64,000 nt of DNA from Kalaharituber pfeilii. Lineage: Eukaryota > Ascomycota > Pezizomycetes > Pezizales > Pezizaceae. The notes under the pieces are model-generated. The model ran no database searches. It had not been told where the DNA came from and saw nothing but the letters and a program-made list of their open reading frames with translations. Location: positions 62,001-126,000 of the forward strand of contig WHUZ01000061.1 of NCBI GenBank assembly GCA_015179045.1. Reading direction: 5' to 3'. This document shows positions 20,499-31,090 of the stretch, in pieces (position 1 is the first letter of the stretch; each line of letters begins with the position of its first letter). The position numbers were made by a program, and so were the translations under genes.

Positions 20499-21229
20499 TG
20501 TTACGGGCGTGAGATGCTAGGCTCCAGTAGGCGCTGGAAGGCACTGGATGTTACGGCTACGGAGGTGTGTACACGGCGGGCCGAAAGGACCACGGAGGCG
20601 GATATGCTGCGGGCCGGAATGGCTACGGAGGTATATATGCTGCGGGCCGGAGTAGCTACGGAGGTATATATGCTGCGGGCCGGAGTAGCTACGGAGGTAT
20701 ATAGGCTGCGGGCCGGAATGGCTTCGGAGGTATGTATACGGCAGGCAGAAAGGATAGCTGTTTGGCGTAGAGCGCGCAGCGGAGCGAAGCGATTCACGGG
20801 CGTAATGAGGAAACGATAGGTTTCAGAGTAATAGAGAACTAGAACACCGCTTGTGTCTTGATTCATCAACTGTGCTATCGCCTGTGCTTAAATAGACTGA
20901 GCGCATCATACATGACTAGGCAAGCAAATAAAGAAACGGCAATTCAACAATGCCAATAATCATAACAAAGAAACATGCAACGTAGTACAGATGCTAGATA
21001 ATAACATGTACTAGGGCATGTGCGCATATTAGCTTCATAAACCGAGTGCCAGGCATAAAGAACCTTACAATCAACGGTGACACACACTTCCTTAGCACTA
21101 CCCTATTCAAACACAAAGAATCCTCTGCCAAGCCTAACGGGTGATCAGTCCGGTCTAGCAGCACTGGCCTTACTAAGGATTCAGGGTAAGTGTTCCCCTG
21201 CTCGGGTAAGTCTCACCTTAGCCGTAACA
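20499..21229 (-). repeat. 5' LTR of the deleted element, 731 bp
   Basis: TGTTACGGGCGTGAG...GCCGTAACA on the plus strand, homologous to 18547-19375. Carries at least four copies of a CGGAGGTATATATGCTGCGG-type repeat (about 20595-20735). Confidence 0.85.
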
Positions 21230-21423
21230 CTATATATATACAGTAGTATAGCTAGTTATGAATAAATAAATAATTAGCTGTTAAATATATTATAGATGCA
21301 ATAGAATAAAATCTATACAATAAGTACTGAAAGTATGAGTAGCTAACTACTAATTTAGGTTACTTTTAAGAATATAGTTTATTCTTAATAATGTAGTCTA
21401 TACGTAATAATATAGGGTATAAA

Positions 21424-21955
21424 TGTCACGGAGGTTGACATAGTCGATAGAGAGTCTATGATCTCCTAATGAGGTAGTCATTACTAGAACGGTCGCTTCG
21501 TTAGTAGTGTAACACCATTAGGAAATAATAGTAAGCACTAAGCAGGAAGCCTAGGGTTGATCAGGACAGGACGCTGTCAGTCACCTACGGCTTGGCAGAG
21601 TAAGCCGCCACAGGGCCCTAATTAGAAATGCTACTCCGTTATCTCTAGAAGAGATAACTAGGCTAGGTTTAGTGCTAGGAGGAGCTGATAAGTCTCAAAC
21701 CTGATAGGTAACGGACCGGACCGTGTATCCAGTAGATTGGAACAAGGCCTCAGCCTCCGTAGAAAGCCACTGTCAGAAAGAGCACTTAGGATGGGATCCA
21801 GTAAGAGTATTTAACTTGAGCTAGATAGCCCGCCCCGACAGAAGAACCATTATCAGTGAAAGCTGTAACACTCCCGCTTAAAGTTATTTCTGTATAAGAA
21901 TATATTCTAAGTTTTTTATTCACATAATCGGCCGTGACGAAGCACCCCCGTTATA
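21424..21955 (+). mobile_element. Solo LTR, 532 bp (copy 2)
   Basis: TGTCACGG...CCCCCGTTATA with TSD ATAAA (21419-21423, 21956-21960). It shares about 98% identity with 1-434. The 3' end TA instead of CA fits a RIP transition. Contains the short hairpin TCTCTAGAAGAGATAAC. Confidence 0.8.
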
Positions 21956-21960
21956 ATAAA

Positions 21961-22332
21961 GGTCTATAATTAATAATATAGTGAATATTAGACTATAGTT
22001 AAGGATATAAGTGTAAGTGAAAGTGAGTCAAAGTCTGAAAACTATAGTAAATACTCATCTATTACTGAAGTAAATTAATTTAGAGTAGCATCTATACTCT
22101 ATAAGTAAAAAAAGTATATTATTATATAAAGTAGTTAATATCTTATAATATTAGCATATCTGCTACATATAATATCTTAGAATATAAACAATTTTCTTAC
22201 TAATAACTAAGTTAGTATAAGAATATATAATTATTATTAAGTTTTTAAATAGGTTTATAGTAAAAATAGAAGAATTTATTAAAAACTTATACTAACTCTT
22301 CTTATACTAATATAAATACTAGTAGATAAACT
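21961..22332. other. TA-rich gene-free block
   Basis: AT-rich sequence between the solo LTR and the Harbinger-like element; nothing recognised. Confidence 0.65.
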
Positions 22333-22696
22333 GGAGGACTTCCCGTAGGTCTATTCGCGCCTAATAGAAAACGGTTCTATTCGCAAATAGCAACATCGCC
22401 TTCCCGTCGATTTTGCTGTTTCTAACGCAATAGAACACGGAATAGAAGCATCGCCTTCCCGTAACCTTCTGTTGTCTTTGAATAGAAATAAGACATCGCT
22501 TTCCAAATTGGTTGAACCCCTTTTTTGGTGGAGAAAAGGGGTGTCAGGTACCTCTTGAGAAAGCTCTCCACCTCGCATCTCTCATCCATCATCACCCCTC
22601 CTCCATCACGCCTCCTCCATCACACCTCCTCCATCACACCTTCTCCACCATATCCCCTCTATTACACCTCCTCTATCACGTCTTCTTTCTCCTCCA

Positions 22697-24064
22697 ATGA
22701 GACAAAAAAAACGCATGGCCTCTCCATTAATAGAGCCACCTAGCAAACGTCGCGGTGGTAAACCCAAAGGTGCACAGAAATTTACAGAAAGCGACGAGCG
22801 GCGTCTACTGCATATAATGGGGGAAATACTTCCATATGGAAGTGATATGTGGGAGAAGGTAACAGTATTGAAATATAGATAGTTAGATCATACTAACTCG
22901 AAGCAATTGTAGGTTGAGACTGTATATAATGATCTTGCAACGGTTGAAAAGCACAAGTCTAGGGATGCAAAATTCCTAAAAGGAATATATACATCCCTTA
23001 TTAAAGCAAGAAAACCTACAGGGAACCCAAATATACCCGAGAATATCAAGATTGCTTTGGATATTGAAAAGCAGATTGAAGACAAGCTCAGTATGGAGGT
23101 ACTGAGTGACTCCAAAGCAGAAGAAGAAGGTTCGGAGGGTTCTAGTGAAGAAGAGAGTGAGGAGGAATCCACATCTAAAGAGGAATTAGATCGTGGAAGC
23201 ACTACCGAAGTAGATGAGTTCGAAGATGAGTCTGATGCAGAGAAAATCGGAGTACAGCTACAGCTGCACTCATTCTTACTACCACCACCACCACCATCTA
23301 CACCATATGCGGCACCGTCACCATCACCCGCACCATATTCTGCGCCTCCCCCTCCTCCGTCACCTCCCCCTCGTCCTCCGTCAGCTCCTCCTCGTCCTCC
23401 ATCACCTCCTCCTCGTTCTTCGTCACCTCCTCCAGCTCCGCAACCTATTCAGGGGATTCTGAAAAGATCTGGCTCCTCATCTAGTATTTCGGAGCCTGGA
23501 ATTGCTAGCACTATGAAGAAAAAGGCTAAATCTCCTACCAGTACAAAGCCTTCCTCCCTCTCAGTAAAATTTGAGCCATCTACGAAGGTATCTAAAAAGA
23601 CTACTGGAACTTCAGCCCCATCTCCAGCTCCAACTCCTACAGTTGACCGCTTTCGGACTCCTCGTCAAGTCATTCAGAGGCAAGCCATTGAGCGTGATCA
23701 GATTATGGCTCGTCTGTCCACAGCTCTAGAGCCAAATGATACTTTGGAGAAGTTTGGAATGATGCAAGTGGTACAGAGTCAGTTGCAGGAGGAAAGGGCA
23801 CGTAATGCACGTCTGGAAGAGCGATATGATAAGCTTCTTGCAGAGCATCGAAAGTTGGAAATGGAGCATCAAATATGTAAGCTCCTTCAAGGTAATACTA
23901 ATAGCAGGCTACCTTCAGGTCTATATCCTCCTTCAGGACTGCATCCTCCTCTACCTCCGGTTTTACATCATCCTTCTACAGGTTCACATCCTCCTCCTCC
24001 TCCACCTCCTTCTTCTGGTTCTACACAATATGGGATTGAGCACTCCTTTTCTTCATTGCAGTAG
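22697..24064 (+). CDS. Myb/SANT-like accessory protein of the Harbinger element (spliced)
   Basis: Exon 1 is 22697-22858 and exon 2 is 22913-24064; the 54-nt intron has a GTAACA donor, a perfect TACTAAC branch site and a TTGTAG acceptor. The product is about 437 residues. N-terminus: basic KRRGGKPKGAQKF then a Myb/SANT-like helix region (DERRLLHIM...DMWEKVETVYND, RDAKFLKGIYTSLIKARKP) resembling the fungal DUF6818-type accessory proteins. The middle has an acidic Ser/Glu region and long proline-rich stretches. Near the C-terminus a coiled coil (RNARLEERYDKLLAEHRKLE) precedes a second proline-rich tail. In this superfamily the Myb-like protein helps import or recruit the transposase to the TIRs. 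No disabling change was seen. Confidence 0.85.
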
Positions 24065-24456
24065 AAATTAGTTTATTGATCTTTGTGAGTTTCCTTTTTT
24101 TTTATATATATTTATCACATTCCTGTAATGAGGTGAAAGTATGGAGGTGGGGGCATTGAGGTGAGGGCAGAAAAGGTACAGCAGGATAGGGTGGGACAGA
24201 GGGTACGGTGGAGGAGGCATATTGGTTGAGGGTGTGACAGTATTATTTTTCTTTATATTTATCTCTTAGCCTTTATATATCTATTAGCCTTGCATATATC
24301 TCTTAGTCTCTTATATATCTCTTTGTCTCCTTATCTCTTTATTAATATTGTATCCTCACTGTATATCTGTTCATCTCTGAGTTTATGCTTTATATACACC
24401 ATAATTCAATCAAATTAAGTGTCACAATTAACATGGTCGGGGGAGTACCGAACCGT

Positions 24457-24843
24457 CTGAACCGCCCGCGTCACCCGCGCTCGCATACCGCGCTCGCATA
24501 TTGCGCTCGCATACTGGTTCAAGCCCCCCCTTTTTTTTTAGCTCCTTCGAACTGACCTGCGCCTTAGCTGAGGTGGTAAGCTGTGGTCTCCAGCAATGGA
24601 GGTAACCAAGAGCAGCCACCGAGAGGTGTAGAATTGAGGGCCCCGGTTCAATTCCGACCGGTGGAAGAGGGTTGTCCGGCATCTCTATGAGATGGACTGT
24701 AATGCTCCGGTTCCAGCAATGATCTCTTGTGAGTTAGAATTTACTGTAATTTCCTCTCCCTTAGGAGTTAGAAATTCTAATGATGAGCAATTGGGAGCTG
24801 GAACCGGGGTAACTTTTTTTGATTTTTTCTAAGATACTACTAC
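24457..24843 (+). mobile_element. tRNA-derived SINE candidate inside the Harbinger element
   Basis: Flanked by the 11-bp direct repeat TACCGAACCGT (24446-24456, 24844-24854). Contains a Pol III A-box-like TTAGCTGAGGTGG (24564-24576) and a perfect B-box GGTTCAATTCC (24645-24655); a second B-box-like GGTTCAAGCC is at 24517-24526. A CGCGCTCGCATA-type triplet repeat and a T run lie upstream of the A box. The 3' part has no ORF. It sits in the convergent intergenic gap, so the host transposon genes are untouched. A functional tRNA gene is unlikely given the spacing. Confidence 0.7.
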
Positions 24844-24980
24844 TACCGAACCGTGATATATCTACCACACCATGCCCTATATATGCCTCCTCGTGCCTCC
24901 GTGCCCATATATGCCTTCGCGTGCCTCCCTCGTGCCCCCGTGCCCCCGTGCCCCCGTGCCCCCGTTCCTCCTCCATTACA

Positions 24981-26286
24981 TTACGCAACAAAATTATAGA
25001 ACCTCCGGATTCGGTCATTCTTTTTGATATCTCCAAACAAATACACCTGAAAGTTAGAATAAAACCCCCCTTCATTCCAAACACGCTCATACACAGTGCG
25101 TATTTGATTAACTCCAACTATACGTGCTCGTATATTATGCAGTCGGCAGCATAGCTCAAGTACAAGATAACGGTAACCAGCATCATCAGCAGGCATTGGT
25201 AGCTTCAATCTTCCAAAAGAGCCTTGTAGGCTTTGCATCCCCCATTCTGCAGCTTGACGTGCTGATACTAACTGCTTATAAAACTCCACCTGATATTGAG
25301 CTTCATGAGGATTATTGGCATATCTAGTATTGTTTGCCTTAGGGGGAGTACGAATCTTTGACTGCAGTTGTGGATGTGCTGTTGTAAAAGCAGTATCGGC
25401 AATAAGGTAGTATGGTTCTGGAGTTGACTCAATCAACTTGGTGTAAAGATGTCGAGCAACATTAGAGTCATGCCAGCTACCTGGAGCATTAATAGTCGCA
25501 TGAATAATTGTGCCATCAGGAGCAAAAACAAAGAGATTGGAGGTATAGTGGCTACTACACCAGCCATTGTAGAATGCATTTTTCAACGCCAAGATCTTGA
25601 GATCTAGCAATTGGAAGATGAAGACCATCAACAAAGCCAAATCCGGACTTTACCAATGGATGACGCTCTCGAATAAGCCTGTAAATTTGTGAGCTATGCT
25701 CCACTTTCTCCTGTTATAAAGATACATACCTACTAAACTCAAATAGTTCACTCTCCTTAGGCCATATAACTCGAGCTTCAGGTATTTGCTGCAAACAATA
25801 TAAGAGTAGACGCATGCCAAACAATCGATATCGAGAGCAGACAGCAGGAGTTACTCCAAAGATCTGCTGAAGTGTATAATCTGCCATTGTTGAATTAAGA
25901 TGATGAAGAACCAGTCCTAAAGCTCCTGCTGCGCTCAATGATCTCCGCCCAATATGACCTTCAGTTAAAGTACCCTCCGGATTTACATCATTCCTTGGAA
26001 TTGGTGTTGTATTCCATAGTCTTTCAAAGGGACCCAATAAAAACGCGAAAGAGCTGCAGTCGAAACCCATTGTTGTAATAAAGGCTCTATCATTAGCATT
26101 GTGATAGAGACTATCCCAAGCTGTTCCACCTCGCGGTTGTGGGAGATCTGGTCGCGTAAGATAAAAGCGCAATCGACGCCTTCGCAATCGTTCACGATAG
26201 TCAGCATAAAGCCAGATAAGGACAAGGGCAGTGATATATCTATTCCGTTCTTGTTCATAGAGCATTAAAGCAGCTGACGAATCCAT
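24981..26286 (-). pseudogene. Harbinger-like DDE transposase, one frameshift
   Basis: Exon 1 is 26286-25730 and exon 2 is 25678-24981 (minus strand); the 51-nt intron has a GTATGT donor and TTTACAG acceptor and joins ...FSR to LIRERHPLVKSGF. The catalytic triad of the DDE_Tnp_4 fold is visible: D in GFVDGLHLP, D in YLIADTAF and E in QAAEWGMQ. The frame slips at a run of five A (plus-strand 25579-25583), between ARSQDL and NAFYNGWCSSHY; removing one A would restore it. The C-terminus (LVLELCCRLHNIRARIVGVNQI) is typical. When intact it would excise and integrate the element using 3-bp targets. Confidence 0.88.
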
Positions 26287-26439
26287 GGTATGAAAACACG
26301 TGAGCGTGTGTGAGAAGGTGGGCGAAGAAAAGGTGGGCGAAGAAAAGGTGTGGGCGAAGGGTGAAAAGGTAGGCGAATGAGGTTGAAAATTTTCTAAGTC
26401 GAATAGAAATAGTCTATTTGGCTCGAATAGAAAGGGCTC

Positions 26440-26476
26440 GAATAGGCGGGGGGGGGGGCCCCCCCCCTATTCCGTT
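26440..26476. other. G/C-run palindrome near the 3' TIR
   Basis: AATAGGC followed by a G run, then a C run and CTATT: an almost perfect palindrome centred near 26459, inside the subterminal region of the Harbinger element. Confidence 0.7.
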
Positions 26477-26548
26477 GAAATAGAAATGGCCATTTTTTCG
26501 AATAGAACCCCTTCTATTCGGCGCGAATAGACCTACGGGAAGTCCTCC

Positions 26549-28260
26549 ACTATCTATAATTTACTAATTCTATAAGCTTACTAGCTATTAGTAAAAGAAA
26601 GTTATAGTTTACTAATAGTTATAGTTTATTATATAAATACTATAGAGTATAAACTATAATAACTTATATTAAATTTTTACTAAAAAATTAATATATATAT
26701 AAAACTTAATAATAAAAGATAATATAATTTAAAATTTTAATAATAAAATATAATTAACTATTTAACTTACTTAATTCTTATTTTTATATCAATTATATAT
26801 TATTTTTCTTATATATATATTTTTATTAGAAAATATTAAAAAATTAAACTTGAAATTAAATTTAAAATCTTTTTTAGTTTTTTTTTCAAAAAAATAAATT
26901 ATAATAATATTAATTATAATTTATTAAATTTTGTATTTAAGCTAATATTAATAAAATTTAATAAATATATTGTAACGGACCGACCTCACGGGGCTATTAG
27001 CCGGCGCTGAGTCGCAGATCGAGTCAGGCGGGTCACGTAGTGCTCACAAGTTTGAGCAGGACGCTGCTTGTAGAGGAAAGAGTATGGTCAGGAGAGTATA
27101 TGTTTTATTGCTTGAGGGACCTAGGCTACGGGGTGGAAAAGAGTCTTTATATACAGGAAAGTGCATCACAGAAACAGAGAGATATAGAAGGGCTTCCTTA
27201 AGCGCCGTGCCTTCAGCAGGATTGCTGTTATCCAAAAAGCGTAATTCCTTAAGCGCCGACAGTTCTGTTATCCAAAAAAACGTAATTCCTTAAGCGCCGA
27301 CAATTCTGTTATCCAAAACTGTGCTAGTGGGAGATTCCTTGAACCCGGTCGACCTTAGTACAGTTTTTTAGTACAGTTCAGGGTAACCGATTGTGATTCG
27401 TGACATATAAATATATTAACTTAGTATTAGTATTTATATTTAAAAATTAAAACTTTATTTTAAATAAAAAAATATAATTATAAAAGTTTATTTTTTTTTA
27501 ATTTTAAATAAATAAAATATTATATAAATATTTAAAAAAAATTTATAATTTTTTATTAGAAAATATTAAAAAAATTAAACTTAAAATTAAATTTAAAATC
27601 TTTTTTAGTTTTTTTTTTTAAAAAAATAAATTATAATAATATTAATTATAATTTATTAAATTTTATATTTAAGCTAATATTAATAAAATTTAATAAATAT
27701 AAATATATTAACTTAGTATTAGTATTTATATTTAAAAATTAAAACTTTATTTTAAATAAAAAAATATAATTATAAAAGTTTATTTTTTTTTTAATTTTAT
27801 ATATTTTAATTATAGTTATTATATATAGTTTTATTATTATAAATAATAGTAAATTAAGTCAAGTAAAATTTAAAAATATAAGTATATTATTTTTATAATA
27901 GTATATATTTAAATACAATTATATTATTAATTGATTTTATTCTATATAAAAATAAATACAAGTATTATATATAAATAATAGTTCTTTTTTTCTAACTTAT
28001 AAAAAGTGTATATAAATTTCTAGTTTAGTTATATATTAATTAAGTATTATATTACTATAGTATTAGTACAATAGCTGTATTAGAACGTATCGTATATTAC
28101 TTTTATAAAGGATAGCAATATATAGGACTTTATATTTACTTATATATTAGATCTTCTATTACTAGTATATTTTGTTTCAGTATCTTATTTTCTCTTTATA
28201 GTATATTCGTTTTATACATTACATCCTTCTGCTTTATTACATTTACCAAATACTTCTATC
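26549..28260. other. Extremely AT-rich block with a duplicated segment
   Basis: Gene-free and almost devoid of G and C. About 26820-26970 plus 27406-27500 is duplicated, without the LTR, at about 27545-27790 (shared landmarks TTAGAAAATATTAAAAAA and TTAGTATTAGTATT). This looks like a tandem duplication, one copy of which later received the LTR. Confidence 0.75.
26971..27405 (+). mobile_element. Solo LTR, 435 bp, with natural empty site
   Basis: Begins TGTAACGGACCG and ends GATTCGTGACA. Its GC content contrasts with the flanks. The flanks end ...AATAAATATA(T) and start (A)TATAAATATATT; the uninterrupted counterpart at about 27690 reads AATAAATATAAATATATT, giving a 4-5 bp TSD. Contains a three-fold AATTCCTTAAGCGCCG repeat at about 27188-27300. 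Confidence 0.8.
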
Positions 28261-29460
28261 TTCTAGAGTCATTAAAATAGAACCTATGTCTTTGCACGCT
28301 CTCTCTACTCCCCAACTGGCCCTAAATCTTAGGATATCCTTAGGCGGAATGGATGTATTCTATTGAAGGTTCTACCTGTACCGCCTTCCGCTACCGCTCT
28401 AGGTATCAGTATTTAGCACCCTTATTAGTTCTGAAATGTGGTCCCATTGCATATGTATTATACAATCATACGGGTACGGATTGTTCTACTCCAGCAATCT
28501 TCACACCCATATTGGCAAACTTACAGGCCCTCCCCCATAATACTTGGATTGGAAATAGATCTGACAGTTTCCCATTCCGGAATACCTTAGGTCTTCCCAA
28601 CGAAAACTGCCTTATGGTTACATACACGTTGGCCGAAATTACACCAAAGGTAAAACTCGAAGAGTTTCGCCTAGACGTTTTTTGCTTTTTTTCTGGATGT
28701 CTGTTGTTCGTCAAGTAGTGGAGGTTTCTGTCTAGTGGATTTTCTTCTTCCGTGGCATGGGACAATATGTTCTTTTAGAGGCTTTTTTTTTAGCTGAGGA
28801 AGAGGAGCAGTGCGGGTGCGAGAACTGCGTGGCGATGATGTGTGGATGTTGTGCTGCCAGGCGTTGCAACGCAGCTGTATGTTTGAGTCTTACTCGTCTC
28901 GGCAGCCGTACCCATGTACAACCCTACAACTGGGTATCCTATATTATTCGATGGAGGACGGCACATTCCCTGCACTCGCATAAGGTGATCCCTCTTCCTC
29001 TCCATCGCGTCCACACCCCAGTTATCCCGCCCAACACGCTCCCTTGTCTCCTCCAAATTTGGTTCTGATTACCTCTTGCAGCTACCATCGGGTAATGGAA
29101 GGCCCGCTCACCTATCAGAATCTCTAGGTGAAATTACCCAACAGTCGCCTTGTCCAGCAGGTCTTTAGGGGACCAATAATTAAGAATATGCCTACAATAC
29201 ATTTTTATTCTTATTGTATATGGGGGCAATTGGGGCATTCCTGATATCCGATTTATTCTTTAACCGGATACGACATTAACGTGTCTACGACACGCGAAGT
29301 TGCCAATCTTCAATATTTGAAATGGTTTTGTGACATTATTGCGTATGTAGTGCGCAGAACTCTATACTAAGTAGCAATATTGCATAATAAATGCGATAAC
29401 CTCATACACAAAGCGCGCTGAGGTACAATTTATCGACAAACTTATTTCTCAGGAACAGCT
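28261..29460. other. Unassigned, possibly decayed coding region
   Basis: Normal base composition returns. Short overlapping frames exist (121 codons plus at 28353-28718, 99 minus at 28466-28765, 88 minus at 28790-29056), but none has a recognised domain and no exon structure is convincing. I cannot assign it. Confidence 0.4.
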
Positions 29461-29469
29461 CAAATGGTG

Positions 29470-29764
29470 TCAAGTCCAACCCGTTTCTATACTACTCTCT
29501 GCAAGGTTCCGTTGGACTTGTGAGATCAATGTGTCAACCCCGGCGGTAAAATGGAGATTTGGTTCAGCCATGCGGTCGATTTCGTGAAAGATGGTAACAA
29601 CGTGCCCTGGCAATACTAGACTCACATCCTGCAATGGCCCTGCCATGGCGAACAGCTGCACGCGGGGTCACGTGAATAGAAAAAAAAACATCCTGCAATG
29701 GATTCATAATAGAATACATTTGTAGTACATACACGACAGGCCCCTTAAATGCATGAGGCTCCAT
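29470..29764 (-). pseudogene. Open frame disrupted by a 50-bp micro-LINE
   Basis: On the minus strand a frame starting MEPHAFKGPVVYVLQMYSIM is cut by the insertion at 29638-29687. Removing the insert and one TSD copy rejoins NPLQDV to SLVLPGHVVTIFHEIDRM and continues to a stop at 29470, about 77 codons. Upstream (29765-29900) a related frame (EQIHFLIRDPVLRLAERSA) may be an earlier part. Family not recognised. Confidence 0.5.
29638..29687 (+). mobile_element. Micro-LINE tail (family B), 50 bp
   Basis: CCCTGCCATGGCGAACAGCT, GCACGCGGGGTCACGTGAAT and a short A tail, TSD ACATCCTGCAATGG (29624-29637, 29688-29701). Confidence 0.9.
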
Positions 29765-30182
29765 CGCTTGAGAAACTCAGTATGTTGTATAACATCGGCG
29801 CATGCGGAACGTTCAGCCAGCCGCAGTACGGGGTCGCGGATTAGGAAATGGATCTGCTCAGTAATAGTGCATGCTTCAATGCTACACTGCCTGGACCTAC
29901 CGCAACTGCCATATCGTAGGCACAGTCATACAAACCGAGCTTAGCCCCTCCCGAGGTCAATCTTCTTTTGCGGACGGGCTTAGTAACATTGATATTATTT
30001 CAGTGAATTTACGGGATGATATATCCGAAATCTTGCCTTCGATCCATGCTGTTTCCCACGCTGAAGTGTGGATACACGTAGATGACCATGACGGCTGAGA
30101 ATGATAAATATTGCTTGATGAGATGAAGCAACATAGCAACGCTGTAGTGCAGCCATCCCAGTCCATGCCACACCTCCGTGCT

Positions 30183-30241
30183 CTCGCCATAGCCCACAGG
30201 GCGGCATCCGAGTAATGATATTAAAAAAAAAAAAAAAAAAT
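30183..30241 (+). mobile_element. Micro-LINE tail (family A), 59 bp
   Basis: CTCGCCATAGCCCACAGGGC, then GGCATCCGAGTAATGATATT and poly(A). TSD CTCCGTGCT (30174-30182, 30242-30250). Confidence 0.88.
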
Positions 30242-30378
30242 CTCCGTGCTGCATAGCACGGATTCTAGTAGGAAAGATATTTTAGTGGCCAACTGTAGCT
30301 AGTGGTTGATGAAGCCCATTCCAGCTTCCAGTTTTGTGGGTGCCACAAATGGGTGTCCGGTGCCCCAGTGTTCCCAAC

Positions 30379-30432
30379 TTTTTTGTTTTTACTTCATTAC
30401 TCGCATGCCGCCTTGCAGGATATGGCGAGGGT
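30379..30432 (-). mobile_element. Micro-LINE tail (family A), 54 bp
   Basis: T-rich tract, TTCATTACTCGCATGCCGCC, TTGCAGGATATGGCGAGGGT. TSD CAGTGTTCCCAAC (30366-30378, 30433-30445). Confidence 0.88.
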
Positions 30433-30449
30433 CAGTGTTCCCAACGCCT

Positions 30450-30555
30450 GGGCTGGCCTGGACCGTAAAAATCTGGGCCTGGGCCGGTCCAGGCCGCCTG
30501 AATGTTTCAGGCCGATCCAGGCTGGTCCAGGCCATTCAGGCCAGTCCACAACAAA
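30450..30555. repeat. GGCC-rich minisatellite tract
   Basis: Short array of CAGGCCGGTCCAGG-type units, same family as 2336-2775. Confidence 0.7.
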
Positions 30556-30777
30556 GTGAAATAATATGGCTATGTACATGCGAGAATACTAGGTGGTGAA
30601 TAAATATATGGATTGTCTGAACAAATAATGGGCAGCGAACTAAATACAACTGAAAAGAATGAGAGGTAGTGAAATAAACACGCATTCACGCGTTATGTGC
30701 CTCAACCTGAAGGAATATAGATTGCGAAAGAAACACACACAGAAAGAATAATAAGTGCTGAAATGAATGCATGCAAT

Positions 30778-31090
30778 TAGTGAGCGGCACGAGCCGAGCC
30801 AGCTCGAGCTCGACTTATCTTGAGCTCGAGCTGGCAAACGAGCCAAGATCATGCTAGTGTTTTTCTTGCCAGCTTGCTAAAATGCTTAGCCAGTGCAAGG
30901 TTTCATAAACTGTAAATACCTAATATAGTAATAATTAGAGACTTGGAGCTCATTCTGACCTACCAACAACTTCGCAATGCACAATTTAGCTGATAGTAGT
31001 GAGAAAGATGAAAATTTAGCTTAGTTTAGTTTAGTTTGTCAATATTATATATAATCAATCTAGGCTCGAGCCAGCTCGTGCCGCTCACTA
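30778..31090. mobile_element. hAT-type MITE, copy 2 (313 bp)
   Basis: TIRs TAGTGAGCGGCACGAGCC and inverse; internal sequence nearly identical to copies at 13917 and 41791. No clear 8-bp TSD remains (flanks CATGCAAT and TATTCTAG). Confidence 0.85.

Larger units (their letters stand above)
20002..21229 (-). mobile_element. Deleted LTR retrotransposon: LTR + gag + 13 bp of second LTR
   Basis: TSD CTATA flanks the whole unit (19997-20001, 21230-21234). The 5' LTR (minus orientation) is 20499-21229. A gag fragment follows, then only the last 13 bases of the 3' LTR (TGTTACGGGCGTG on the plus strand, 20002-20014). Everything from mid-gag to the 3' LTR, including pol, is gone. Confidence 0.85.
22333..26548. 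mobile_element. PIF/Harbinger-like DNA transposon, 4.2 kb
   Basis: Perfect 28-bp terminal inverted repeats starting GGAGGACTTCCCGTAGG (22333-22360 and 26521-26548) with a 3-bp TSD ACT. Contains two convergent spliced genes, Myb-like (plus) and DDE transposase (minus), as is typical for PIF/Harbinger elements, with a SINE-like insertion between them. Subterminal regions carry repeated GAATAGAA / TTCTATTC and CATCGCCTTCCCGT motifs that may be transposase-binding sites. One frameshift in the transposase suggests the copy is inactive but recent. Confidence 0.93.

Noticed and set aside
1..21955. The two near-identical segments at 1-434 and 21424-21955 as the two LTRs of one 21-kb element
   Set aside because: The second copy has its own perfect TSD (ATAAA) on both sides and no pol genes of that element lie between; two independent LTR copies are simpler.
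24553..24660. A functional nuclear tRNA gene
   Set aside because: A and B boxes are present but their spacing and the intervening sequence do not fold into a cloverleaf I could draw; a SINE fits the direct repeats better.
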